DNA from: Muribaculaceae bacterium
GTDB lineage: Bacteria > Bacteroidota > Bacteroidia > Bacteroidales > Muribaculaceae
NCBI GenBank assembly: GCA_022484565.1
Contig: JAKVKZ010000013.1
Coordinates: forward strand, 1 to 60,343
Length of the DNA: 60,343 bases
Reading direction: 5' to 3'
Under the pieces are notes generated by a model. The model did no database searches. It was given only the letters and a program-made list of their open reading frames with translations, and was not told the origin of the DNA. The position numbers and the translations under genes were made by a program. Within the stretch, counting starts at the first letter, position 1. The number at the start of each line of letters is the position of its first letter. Of this stretch, positions 33,569-42,034 are shown in pieces.

Positions 33569-34519
33569 ATGGGCAATATAACAAATTTAATACGCCAGAA
33601 AAAGTTCAGGGCCGCAGAACTCCTTTTGCGAAAAGGACTTATCGAATCGCCCGAAAACTGCTATTTACTCACGCAATTAGCCAATGTCCTATGGTATCGT
33701 CATAAGGACAAAGAAGCCTTGAACTATGCAGATAAGGCAAAGCTGATTGACCCCACCGATCCATTTCTGCTTTTCACACGAGGCAGAATCCTTTGGGCGT
33801 TAGAGAAATATGAGTCTTCCATGGTTGAATGGGATATGATTCTATCCACTTCCGAGCCAGATATTGTAAAAAACGGCTATTGCGGCAGTTGGGCTAAATC
33901 CATCATTAATGATGCCCGTTATTATAAGGCAAATTGCCTCTTCTGCCTTTATCACGACGTAGATGCCTTACCTCTGATAACAGAGCATTTAAAACACCGT
34001 CAAAAGGGTATTATAAGTGACTTTTCAAAAAAAGAGGCTATTTCATTCTATAATGTGCTGAGATATAGTTCCCCTAAAAAGCATGTCGTTCCATCTGAAA
34101 GTGGCTATGCCACAGAAGCTCAGAAAAATAGAATTACCAAAAGGATGGACATCTTGGAAAAGAGTAAGGATTGGAACAAAATGGTGCGTTATCTAAAAGT
34201 TATTTGCAGCCATTATCCCCAGGAGTACTATTTAAAGACAGTCCTGTCTGAATATTATAAAATTATTGGCGACACGAAAGAGTGCCTGACTTATGCTAAG
34301 CAGTCCTTCGACCAAGAGCCTACCGACCCGCTTGTTAAGTATAATTATGCTGTAGCATTATGGTTTAGTGGAGCAACGGAAGATTCTCTCCATCAATTTG
34401 AGGAGATTGTGGCACTTGGAACGGACTACATTGCGTTTTCCGAACATGGCGAAGGACTATCGTGGGCAAAGAAACTGATGAACGATACAAAAAATTATAT
34501 CAAAAAAATCAAGAAATAA
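33569..34519 (+). CDS. Cytoplasmic tetratricopeptide-repeat protein
   Basis: 316 aa from the ATG at 33569; the frame also allows a TTG at 33560. There is no signal peptide. TPR helices cover ~1-110 (NCYLLTQLANVLWYRHKDKEALNYADKAK, read as two helices) and again ~195-310 (KTVLSEYYKIIGDTKECLTYA; DPLVKYNYAVALWFSG). A central segment (~115-175) is less regular and contains a cysteine pair (ANCLFCLYHD). This is a scaffold-type protein with no enzyme signature. It follows the DUF6064-like gene by 17 bases, so cotranscription is possible. Confidence 0.75.
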   Translation: MGNITNLIRQKKFRAAELLLRKGLIESPENCYLLTQLANVLWYRHKDKEALNYADKAKLIDPTDPFLLFTRGRILWALEKYESSMVEWDMILSTSEPDIVKNGYCGSWAKSIINDARYYKANCLFCLYHDVDALPLITEHLKHRQKGIISDFSKKEAISFYNVLRYSSPKKHVVPSESGYATEAQKNRITKRMDILEKSKDWNKMVRYLKVICSHYPQEYYLKTVLSEYYKIIGDTKECLTYAKQSFDQEPTDPLVKYNYAVALWFSGATEDSLHQFEEIVALGTDYIAFSEHGEGLSWAKKLMNDTKNYIKKIKK

Positions 34520-34545
34520 TATTTTGTCGCTCTTATTCAAGGATA

Positions 34546-34581
34546 AATTGAGGCGTGCCAGCAACATGGTACGCCTCAATT
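34546..34581. terminator. Hairpin after the TPR gene
   Basis: AATTGAGGCGT (34546-34556) pairs with ACGCCTCAATT (34571-34581). There is no long T-run. The rest of 34520-34948 holds a -7 box, a small GCCAC/GTGGC hairpin (34880-34899) in the leader of the next gene, and AT-rich sequence with nothing else recognised. Confidence 0.65.
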
Positions 34582-34772
34582 CGCTTTAAAAAAACATATC
34601 AGCACCTAAGGCTGCTCCTTCGTCGGTTTTTTCTCCTTGCCAATATTTTATCGTTCCTTAATAATGCTGCGCGCCTTACTACACAAGGCATAACAGCACA
34701 TTACAATTCTTTATGTTAATATAATTTACCATTTTTTAACCGCATTCGTGAGCACCTTACTTAATTTTTAAT

Positions 34773-34780
34773 TATCTTTG
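34773..34780 (+). promoter_or_regulatory. -7 box (TATCTTTG) for SusE/F-like gene 1
   Basis: TATCTTTG matches the consensus; the -33 region has only TTCG at 34746-34749. The predicted leader is about 160 bases. Confidence 0.55.
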
Positions 34781-34948
34781 CCTCGCTTTAACTGTTTGTT
34801 TGTAGATAACCTTTATATTCACTTGAAATTTAATTAGCCGAATATAATAGCCTATACAAGCCAAAATTTGAATTAAAAAGCCACTTCGTGAGTCGTGGCA
34901 AAATATAAAAATTTACTGACTTATTTGTTTAATTAAAACTAAACCGTT

Positions 34949-36694
34949 ATGAGAAAAATCTCAACTTTTCTAATGATTGCGTTATTCGCAATGATTTCTT
35001 TCTCCGCTTCTGCAACAGCAGTTACAGGGAAAACACTTTATCTCCTTGGAGGTATCAATGGTTGGTCATCTAATGACAGCTACAAGTTCACAGAATCCAC
35101 CACTACTCCTGGTGTTTACACACTTGAAACGAGCTTCAAACTTTATGGAGCATTCAAGGTAGCTGACAAAGGTTGGACCGCAGAAACGAACTGGGGAGCA
35201 AGCAGCAGCACCAACACATTGACAGTTGGCACTGCATTCACATTGAGCGCAGGTGCTTCTTCTGCAAACATTACTTTTGCAACAGCCACTGACACATGCC
35301 AAGTCAGCAAAATCACACTCGACACCGATGCAGGCACACTGCTGGTTGAAGGTACTGTAATCCATGCAGGAGATCCTACAGCAGAATCACCTATCTATCT
35401 GCGTGGCGCATTCGGTGGCACAACTTGGCCTGTAATGGCTGACTACAAGTTCATCAAGACTACCACTGATGGTGTGTATGAAATCAACAAGAGCTTCGAA
35501 CTCACCGGTGCATTCAAAGTTGCCACAGAAGACTGGACAACAGTTAACTTCGGCTCCAACGGCAACGCTATCGTTGCAGGGACTGAATACACCATGACAA
35601 GCGGCAGCAACAGCAACATCGCTTTCGCCAACACTACTGACACTTGCGAAGTAACCAAAGTTACTTTCAACAAGACAGCCGGCACACTGCTCATCACAGG
35701 TACAATGAAAGGCACAACGCCTGTCACCCCTACTGAAAAAGCAGAGACAATCTACCTCCTCGGCCAAATCAACGGCAACGCAATGTCACCTGAACAGGGC
35801 GTGAAAGTTGACTCAATCGGTGTTAAACTTTATGGTGACTCTATCACAGTTGCCGACAGCGGTGACGGTTATGGCTATATAGGCGTTGCAAACGCTATTG
35901 GCGCATCAGCAACTGACTGGGCAACAGTAAACGCATCACGTTGGATTCCAGCAACCAATGGCACTGAAATCGAAATCGGCGGTGCAGCTCAAAAGATGCA
36001 ACGCGGTATTGACAACTCATGGAAGGCAGCTCCTGGACGCTACTTCTGCACAATCAACATGGCAGACTCCACAATCGCTCTTGCCGGAACAAAGGCTCCA
36101 GTTGTCGTTTCTTATCCTGAGAAACTTTACATCATGGGTTACAGCGGCTCATGGTCACCAAACGATTCTACAGCAATCCTTACAGCAAGCTCAGAAGGCG
36201 TATATAACAATGCAAGCGTAGTATTCGTAGCTCCTACAGGTGCTCCTGCAATTGAACCTGCAGCAGAAACAGTTTATAGCTACTTCTCATTCACTTCAAA
36301 GATGGGTACATCTGCAACTGATTGGGACGGCATTGCCGCTTCTCGTTACGGTGCTGAAACTGACGGAACAGTTGTTACAAACGGTGTAGCAGCTAACTTA
36401 GTCAAAGGTACAAACGCATTCAAGGTTGAAGCTGGTACATATTCTGTAAAGGTTAGTCTTGTTGACAACACAGTTAAACTTGACAAGATAACAGGTGTAG
36501 CTGCCGTTAACGCTGCTTCCGCACGTGTAATCGCAGGCAATGGCGTTATCAACGTGATTGGCTCTTACAACACTATCAATGTTTACAATGCAGCCGGTAT
36601 GCTTATCAGCCGCAACCAGGCCAACGTTAACTGCGCTCCTGGCATGTACTTGGTACAGGTTAACAACAAGGTATCTAAAGTTATCGTTAAGTAA
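34949..36694 (+). CDS. T9SS protein with SusE/SusF-like beta-sandwich modules 1
   Basis: 581 aa with a signal peptide (~1-23). Four modules open with Y-L-x-G or Y-I-M-G strands like the carbohydrate-binding domains of SusE/SusF: LYLLGGINGW (~30), IYLRGAFGG (~148), IYLLGQINGNA (~268) and LYIMGYSGSW (~390). Each then has a (A/G)FKVA or GYIGVA strand and a W-containing strand. A T9SS type A sorting domain (~515-581; INVYNAAGMLI ... GMYLVQVNNKVSKVIVK) ends the protein. Classical SusE/F are lipoproteins; here the lipobox is absent and T9SS sorting replaces it. The likely role is glycan binding at the surface, starch-like if the similarity holds. No SusC/SusD genes are nearby. Confidence 0.75.
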   Translation: MRKISTFLMIALFAMISFSASATAVTGKTLYLLGGINGWSSNDSYKFTESTTTPGVYTLETSFKLYGAFKVADKGWTAETNWGASSSTNTLTVGTAFTLSAGASSANITFATATDTCQVSKITLDTDAGTLLVEGTVIHAGDPTAESPIYLRGAFGGTTWPVMADYKFIKTTTDGVYEINKSFELTGAFKVATEDWTTVNFGSNGNAIVAGTEYTMTSGSNSNIAFANTTDTCEVTKVTFNKTAGTLLITGTMKGTTPVTPTEKAETIYLLGQINGNAMSPEQGVKVDSIGVKLYGDSITVADSGDGYGYIGVANAIGASATDWATVNASRWIPATNGTEIEIGGAAQKMQRGIDNSWKAAPGRYFCTINMADSTIALAGTKAPVVVSYPEKLYIMGYSGSWSPNDSTAILTASSEGVYNNASVVFVAPTGAPAIEPAAETVYSYFSFTSKMGTSATDWDGIAASRYGAETDGTVVTNGVAANLVKGTNAFKVEAGTYSVKVSLVDNTVKLDKITGVAAVNAASARVIAGNGVINVIGSYNTINVYNAAGMLISRNQANVNCAPGMYLVQVNNKVSKVIVK

Positions 36695-36746
36695 ATTAAT
36701 GCCGTGTGCCCCCTATAAGCGAGGGCTATCGACTTAATCTCAATAC

Positions 36747-36789
36747 AAAAAGGCGGTAGTGTTTTCAATGAAAGCGCACCGCCTTTTTT
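36747..36789 (+). terminator. Terminator after SusE/F-like gene 1
   Basis: AAAAAGGCGGT (36747-36757) pairs with ACCGCCTTTTT (36778-36788) and runs into a T-run. Confidence 0.88.
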
Positions 36790-36913
36790 CATAATCTCCA
36801 ACAAATTTCGTAAACAATGCCACACATCAAGTGTGCTTAGTCCATTCTTTTTATATAACAAACTATATCAATAACATAACTATTAATTAAACAATTAATC
36901 AATTGATTACATT

Positions 36914-39463
36914 ATGAGAAAAATCTCGACACTTTTGTTATTGTTGCTTACTTTGATAGCTCTGAATGCCAACGCCGACAGCGATGTCTATCTGCGCGGC
37001 GCATTCAACTCATGGGGAGCAACTGATGACTACAAGTTCACTGAATCCTCCGAAGCTGGAGTGTTCACACTTGAAAAGAGCTTTAACCTCTACGGAGAGT
37101 TCAAGATTGCCAGTTCAGATTGGTCAACAATCGATTACGGCAGCAACGGCAGCGGGCTGACAGTCGGTACAGCCTACACTATGACGAGCGGCTCACATAC
37201 CAACGTCACATTCGCAACAGCCTCCGACACATGCGCAGTAACCAAAATCACATTCAACAAGACAGCCGGTACGCTGCTGATTGAGGGCACCATAAAGTCA
37301 TCAACTGGCGGTGGAGGTGGTGGCACAACCACAACATCAGGCGTGTATCTTATCGGCCTCGTCAATGGCGGCGCATGGGCACCAAACACCGGCGTGGCTT
37401 TGACAAAGAAATCGGACAACGTGTATGCTGACTCCATCTCCTTTGGCAGTGACGACCGCACATTCGGCATTGTCACCAAACTCGGCACATCGGCCACCGA
37501 CTGGACAACGGCAAACGATAACCGCTTCGGCCCTGCAACCGATTGCGCCCCGGTAGCTACCGATGGCACAGCCGTTACATTCAGCAAAAGCACAAACGCA
37601 TTTAAGGCAGCTGCAGCAGGCAAAATGCTCTGCACAGTTGACATGAGCGCAATGACAATAACACTCCAGGCAGGAACTGGCGGCGGTGGAGGAGGTGAAA
37701 CCACTACCACTTCCGTTTACCTAATCGGTTCTATCAACGGCAACGCGATGGACCCGTCGGTAGGTGTAAGTCTGCCTGCAAAATCCACTAATGTTTATGC
37801 TGACTCCATCACTGTCTATGCAGTTGACAGCGTAAACACTTACGGCTACATGGGCGTGGCCACCAAACTCGGCACAACCTCGAAAGACTGGGCAACAGTC
37901 AATGCGAACCGTTACGTACCTGCAGTTGACGGCACTGAAATCGTCGCCAACGGCGCTGCCCAACCAATGACAAAGGGCATCGACAACTCTTGGAAAGCTC
38001 TTCCAGGACGCTATTACTGCACTGTTGACCTCTCCGCCAACACAATCTCACTTACAGGCACTCCAGCCGACACCACAAGCCATGGAGGCGGTGGCACAAC
38101 CACTACAACCGTATATCTGATTGGCTCAATCAACGGCAACGCAATGGACCCGTCAGTAGGTGTAAGTCTGCCATCAATCTCCACCAATGTCTTTGGTGAC
38201 TCCATCACAGTCAGTGCAGTTGACAATGTGAACAAGTTCGGCTATATGGGTGTTACGACCAAACTCGGCACAACAGCCAAGGATTGGGCTACAGTCAACG
38301 CTAACCGTTACATACCTTCAGTTGATGGCACTGAAATCGTAGCTAATGGCGCTGCCCAACCAATGACAAAGGGTATCGACAACTATTGGAAAGCTCTTCC
38401 GGGACGCTATTATTGCAAAGTTGACCTCACCGCCAACACTATTTCACTCACAGGCACTCCAGCCGACACCACAAGCCATGGAGGCGGCGGCACAACCACT
38501 ACAACCGTTTATCTGATTGGTTCAATCAACGGCAACGCAATGGACCCGTCAGTAGGCGTAAGTCTGCCATCAATCTCCACTAATGTCTACGGCGATTCAA
38601 TCACTGTCTATGCAGTTGACAAAGTGAATAAGTTCGGTTACATGGGTGTCACCACAAAACTCGGCACAACAGCCAAGGATTGGGCTACAGTCAACGCTAA
38701 CCGTTACATACCGTCGGTTGACGGCACTGAAATCGTCGCCAACAGCGCAGCTCAGGCAATGGTGAAAGGCATCGACAACTCTTGGAAGGCACTTCCTGGA
38801 CGTTATTTCTGTACTGTTGACCTCAACGCCAACACAATCTCACTTAAAGGCACGCCTGTTGACACCGGCGCAGTGAACCCACCAGCGACTAATTATCCAG
38901 CCAAACTTTATTGCTTGGGCTACAGCAACTCATGGGCACCTAACGACTCATCAGCCATACTGCTGCCTACCGGAGTGAACGAAGGTGAATATGCCATCAG
39001 CAACATAGTAGTGGCAGAAGCCGCTGCAGGCACAGGCATAGGTTATCTCTCATTCACATCGAAGGTTTCCACACTTGCCACCGATTGGGACGGCATCAAG
39101 GCTTACCGCTACGGCCCTGCCATCAACGGCACTGAGCTTAAAGACGGCATCGCAACTGGACTTGTACAAGTTTCGGACAGCGCATTCTCCATTGCAGCAG
39201 CCACTTACAAGATGGTTGTCAGTCTGAAGGACATGACTGTAACTGCCACCAAGACATCCGGCATCAATGGCATCAACGGCAACGCATCAGCCAAAATTAT
39301 TGCCGGTACAGGCTATATCCGCGTTCTTGGCGAACCAAGTTCAATAGAAGTTTACAACCTTGCAGGCATGATGACAAGCCGCAATCAGGCCATCATCAAT
39401 TGCCAACGTGGCATCTACTTCGTGAAAGTTGACGGCACTGTCACCAAGGTGATTGTAAGATAA
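36914..39463 (+). CDS. T9SS protein with SusE/SusF-like modules 2, repeat-expanded
   Basis: 849 aa with a signal peptide (~1-21). Six modules: VYLRGAFNSW (~25), VYLIGLVNGG (~147), then three nearly identical 132-residue units beginning VYLIGSINGNAMDPSVGVSLP (~268, 400 and 532), and LYCLGYSNSW (~665). Modules are joined by Gly/Thr-rich linkers (GGGGGGTTTT; SHGGGGTTTT). A T9SS sorting domain ends it (IEVYNLAGMMTSRNQ ... GIYFVKVDG). The repeated units are a multivalent array, as expected of a binding protein that gains avidity for a polymer. The N-terminus MRKISTLLLLLLTL and tail match the proteins at 34949 and 39939, so the three are paralogues. The ligand is unknown; starch-like glucan is a guess from the SusE/F resemblance. 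Confidence 0.78.
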   Translation: MRKISTLLLLLLTLIALNANADSDVYLRGAFNSWGATDDYKFTESSEAGVFTLEKSFNLYGEFKIASSDWSTIDYGSNGSGLTVGTAYTMTSGSHTNVTFATASDTCAVTKITFNKTAGTLLIEGTIKSSTGGGGGGTTTTSGVYLIGLVNGGAWAPNTGVALTKKSDNVYADSISFGSDDRTFGIVTKLGTSATDWTTANDNRFGPATDCAPVATDGTAVTFSKSTNAFKAAAAGKMLCTVDMSAMTITLQAGTGGGGGGETTTTSVYLIGSINGNAMDPSVGVSLPAKSTNVYADSITVYAVDSVNTYGYMGVATKLGTTSKDWATVNANRYVPAVDGTEIVANGAAQPMTKGIDNSWKALPGRYYCTVDLSANTISLTGTPADTTSHGGGGTTTTTVYLIGSINGNAMDPSVGVSLPSISTNVFGDSITVSAVDNVNKFGYMGVTTKLGTTAKDWATVNANRYIPSVDGTEIVANGAAQPMTKGIDNYWKALPGRYYCKVDLTANTISLTGTPADTTSHGGGGTTTTTVYLIGSINGNAMDPSVGVSLPSISTNVYGDSITVYAVDKVNKFGYMGVTTKLGTTAKDWATVNANRYIPSVDGTEIVANSAAQAMVKGIDNSWKALPGRYFCTVDLNANTISLKGTPVDTGAVNPPATNYPAKLYCLGYSNSWAPNDSSAILLPTGVNEGEYAISNIVVAEAAAGTGIGYLSFTSKVSTLATDWDGIKAYRYGPAINGTELKDGIATGLVQVSDSAFSIAAATYKMVVSLKDMTVTATKTSGINGINGNASAKIIAGTGYIRVLGEPSSIEVYNLAGMMTSRNQAIINCQRGIYFVKVDGTVTKVIVR
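37699..38886 (+). repeat. Three tandem 396-bp coding repeats
   Basis: Units at about 37699-38094, 38095-38490 and 38491-38886 with a 396-base (132-codon) period. For example CACAACCACTACAACCGT occurs at 38095 and again at 38491. Units 2 and 3 are the most alike; unit 1 is more divergent. The repeats keep the frame. Confidence 0.9.
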
Positions 39464-39492
39464 ACATTCAGCAATCGCTGACAATTCATAGC

Positions 39493-39536
39493 ATTGCGGT
39501 GCATCGGAGAAATCAGGCGCACCGCAATCGTTTTTC
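39493..39536 (+). terminator. Terminator after SusE/F-like gene 2
   Basis: ATTGCGGTGC (39493-39502) pairs with GCACCGCAAT (39519-39528), then CGTTTTTC. The remaining sequence to 39938 is AT-rich, with a -7 box and no recognised gene. Confidence 0.82.
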
Positions 39537-39802
39537 TAATCGGCAGTAAGGCTTATTGTCTATTCCACACATTGAAGTGCAGAAAAATGTACTGTTATGC
39601 TTGATTTATGTGCATATTTATGTACCTTTACAACGAAATCATGTGCGCAAAAATACAATTTCCACGCAGGACGATCTACTCTACAAGGACTTATAGGCCG
39701 TAAGCATCTAAATGACCAGAAATATATTCTGACAAGAGAAAAAACATAAGAAAACGGCAATCTTTTTTGCGTTTTTTATGAATAACATAATAAATTAAGT
39801 GT

Positions 39803-39810
39803 TACCTTTG
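39803..39810 (+). promoter_or_regulatory. -7 box (TACCTTTG) for SusE/F-like gene 3
   Basis: TACCTTTG fits TAnnTTTG. No TTTG at the right distance was found. The leader would be about 125 bases. Confidence 0.5.
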
Positions 39811-39938
39811 CAGCGTTATTTATGATCACAATTGTTGTCGCAATCTTTCATACCTAATTAATCAATCTTTGCGCAATTGTTGCAGTATCTATGATTCGTA
39901 TTTTTAACTATTATTCATTTATTTAACAACCAAAAATT

Positions 39939-40862
39939 ATGAGAAAGATTTCTACTCTTTTGGTAGCCATTATGGCTGCAGTTTCATTCTCTATGTCCGC
40001 AGGTTCAGGTATTTTCCTCCGTGGCGGCATGAACAGTTGGAAGGCTGACGCAGCTTGGGAATTCCAGGCAACCAGCACAACCGGTGTTTACACAATCGAA
40101 AACGTCTCCTTCGGTGGAGCATTCAAGGTAGCTGATGCTACTTGGTCAACAGCTTGCAACTGGGGCGGTTCATCACTTCAAGTTGGCAACCCTTGCAACC
40201 TCGTTTCTGGCGGTGCTAACCTCAACCTCGCTGATGTTTATGATTTCTCGAAAATCACTTTCACTTTGAAATCTGACGGTACAGCTACCCTTTTGATGGT
40301 AGGTACCAAGCATGTAGCCGGTGCAATCACCAAAGTTTATGTAATCGGCAACATCACTAGCTGGGACTTCAACGACACAACTGGCGTTCTTAACCAGACA
40401 GCTGCCAATTCAGGCATCTTCGAGAACACTCTCACATTGCCTTCATCTGTTTCTACTGACCCTGCAGGTCTCTCCTACTGGAGAATCTACGAGCAACTCG
40501 GACAGGTAGGCTGCTGGGGCCCTGCTGAAAAGGACTCTGTCAACACCACTTCTGGTACTCTCGTTAAGGCTGAAACTGACGATGCCATCTCCACTACAGC
40601 CGGCACTTACAAATTCAGCTTCAACATCAACACTGGTGACTTCACTCTTACTCCTCAGAGCGGTGTAGCTACAATTGCAAACGATAACGTTAAGGTTGTC
40701 GCTTCCACCAACGAAATCAACATCTACGGTGCAACAAAGAACATCGCCGTTTATAATATTGCCGGCGTTCTCGTAAGCCGCAACCAAGCATCGGTTAGCT
40801 GCGCTCCTGGCGTTTACATCGTCAAGGCGAATGGCAAGACTCAGAAAGTTCTTGTCCGCTAA
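39939..40862 (+). CDS. T9SS protein with SusE/SusF-like modules 3 (short)
   Basis: 307 aa with a signal peptide (~1-21). Two modules: IFLRGGMNSWKADAAWEF (~25) with GAFKVADATW, and VYVIGNITSWDFND (~132). A T9SS type A sorting domain (~238-307; IAVYNIAGVLVSRNQ ... GVYIVKANGKTQKVLVR) ends the protein. The N-terminus MRKISTLL and tail match the two upstream paralogues. It has its own -7 box and a strong terminator, so it is transcribed alone. Codons are biased (GCT, GTT, CTC, AAG) compared with many genes here, as in highly expressed genes; this was judged by eye. It is probably a surface or secreted carbohydrate-binding protein without enzyme activity. Confidence 0.78.
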   Translation: MRKISTLLVAIMAAVSFSMSAGSGIFLRGGMNSWKADAAWEFQATSTTGVYTIENVSFGGAFKVADATWSTACNWGGSSLQVGNPCNLVSGGANLNLADVYDFSKITFTLKSDGTATLLMVGTKHVAGAITKVYVIGNITSWDFNDTTGVLNQTAANSGIFENTLTLPSSVSTDPAGLSYWRIYEQLGQVGCWGPAEKDSVNTTSGTLVKAETDDAISTTAGTYKFSFNINTGDFTLTPQSGVATIANDNVKVVASTNEINIYGATKNIAVYNIAGVLVSRNQASVSCAPGVYIVKANGKTQKVLVR

Positions 40863-40899
40863 TCTTCCGGCTTTTACGCTGGTTTGATAACCATCAATC

Positions 40900-40938
40900 A
40901 TGAGGGTGTGCCCCACAAAGGCACATCCTCATTTTTTA
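40900..40938 (+). terminator. Terminator after SusE/F-like gene 3
   Basis: ATGAGGGTGTGCC (40900-40912) pairs with GGCACATCCTCAT (40920-40932), followed by T6. Confidence 0.9.
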
Positions 40939-40997
40939 ATGCCATTGGAAATCCAAGCCGATAATCATCACTTATATCGTATAGCTGGTGACGCACC

Positions 40998-41029
40998 TTT
41001 TCACGTGTCAACTTTATTGTTTATCTTTG
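40998..41029 (+). promoter_or_regulatory. Promoter of the lipoprotein-prenyl synthetase-TatD operon
   Basis: TTTT (40998-41001) as a -33 variant, a 20-base spacer, and TATCTTTG (41022-41029). It lies 22 bases before the first ATG. Confidence 0.65.
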
Positions 41030-41051
41030 TGCTGTTAATTCTTATGCAATA

Positions 41052-41357
41052 ATGAAACGTTTCATGTTTTTTCCGGCGGTGATAGTTGCTGTGTCAATCC
41101 TGTTCTCGGCGTGCAGCGCTCCCACTTCCCCACGCAGCAATGAGGCCCGTGCGCGTGCTGTGGCAGCGGCGAAAACTCTTGTCGCCGTTGACCATTCCGA
41201 CACTCTTGCTCTTCAGCGCAAAATTCTCGACGCGAAATCCGCTCAAAGCGAATACACCATAATCGGCGACACCATTGCCGCCCGCGATTTCGACACAGCT
41301 TTCAAAGATTATCTTAGTGCTCACGACAAGTCGCTCTATCATGCCATTTTCCAATAA
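41052..41357 (+). CDS. Small lipoprotein, function unknown
   Basis: 101 aa. A hydrophobic leader ends in a lipobox (LFSAC), so it is lipid-anchored at Cys20. The mature part is short, alanine/charge-rich and probably helical. The segment EARARAVAAAKTLVA has a counterpart (RRGKAIGAKIVAAAS) just after the lipobox of the next gene, so the two are probably distant paralogues. It is first in a tight operon with 10-base gaps: lipoprotein, lipoprotein, polyprenyl synthetase, TatD. I recognise no family. Confidence 0.7.
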   Translation: MKRFMFFPAVIVAVSILFSACSAPTSPRSNEARARAVAAAKTLVAVDHSDTLALQRKILDAKSAQSEYTIIGDTIAARDFDTAFKDYLSAHDKSLYHAIFQ

Positions 41358-41367
41358 TTCCTGCAAA

Positions 41368-42024
41368 ATGAAGCAAATTAATATTTTATCCATATTCCTG
41401 CTCACCTTGCTTTTCGCCGCTTGCACTCAATCTCCAGCAATGCGTCGTGGCAAGGCTATTGGTGCCAAAATCGTCGCTGCCGCATCTTCCTCAAATTCCG
41501 CTGCCCTCAATGCGTCGGCTACTGAATTTAAGGCTGCGTTCGACAGCATTCATACCGACTCAGTTGCCGTTGCCGACCTTATTAAGGGCGTAAATTCAGC
41601 CGCTACCGACAACGACACCGTCAAAGCCGCCATCGGCACAGTCGTCTATTCCCCTAACCGCTTTGGCGAAATTACCTCAGCCGAATGCATCGATAATCTC
41701 CTGTCAGGCTCAAAAACTCCTCAAGAGCTGTTCCGCCGAATCAGCATTGCCCATGCCGTCTATTCCATGCGTGGAATGTTGATGGAATCAGTGGTTTTCG
41801 ACCTTGGCTTCCAAAAGCATATCGACTCTCTGCCGCTCAGCAAGCAGATGCAGGTTTATTCCAAAGCCTGCTCACCTGAAAAGTTGGGAAAGGCAATGCA
41901 CAACGATGCCCTCAACTCCGATCCTGCCGCTCAGGCACGTGTCAACGACCGTATAAAGGAATTGCGCACCATCTATTCAGCCGATGAGTATAATGCCTTC
42001 ATGAAAAGTTACAACTCCAAATAA
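41368..42024 (+). CDS. Lipoprotein, function unknown
   Basis: 218 aa from the ATG at 41368, 10 bases after the previous stop. The in-frame ATG at 41275 lies inside that gene and is not used. The leader ends in a lipobox (LFAAC). The mature protein is helical (DELI/KELR-type segments; YSADEYNAFMKSYNSK at the end). No enzyme motif is visible. It sits directly upstream of the polyprenyl synthetase gene, 10 bases away. Whether it works with isoprenoid metabolism or is merely co-transcribed cannot be told. Confidence 0.75.
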   Translation: MKQINILSIFLLTLLFAACTQSPAMRRGKAIGAKIVAAASSSNSAALNASATEFKAAFDSIHTDSVAVADLIKGVNSAATDNDTVKAAIGTVVYSPNRFGEITSAECIDNLLSGSKTPQELFRRISIAHAVYSMRGMLMESVVFDLGFQKHIDSLPLSKQMQVYSKACSPEKLGKAMHNDALNSDPAAQARVNDRIKELRTIYSADEYNAFMKSYNSK

Positions 42025-42034
42025 CCGATTGTAT

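Noticed and set aside
37699-38886. CRISPR or diversity-generating retroelement template
   Set aside because: The repeats are 396-base in-frame domain units. There are no spacers, no Cas genes and no reverse transcriptase.
39560-39760. 66-codon minus-strand frame in the gap before 39939
   Set aside because: No promoter, no family and atypical composition. The gap looks non-coding.
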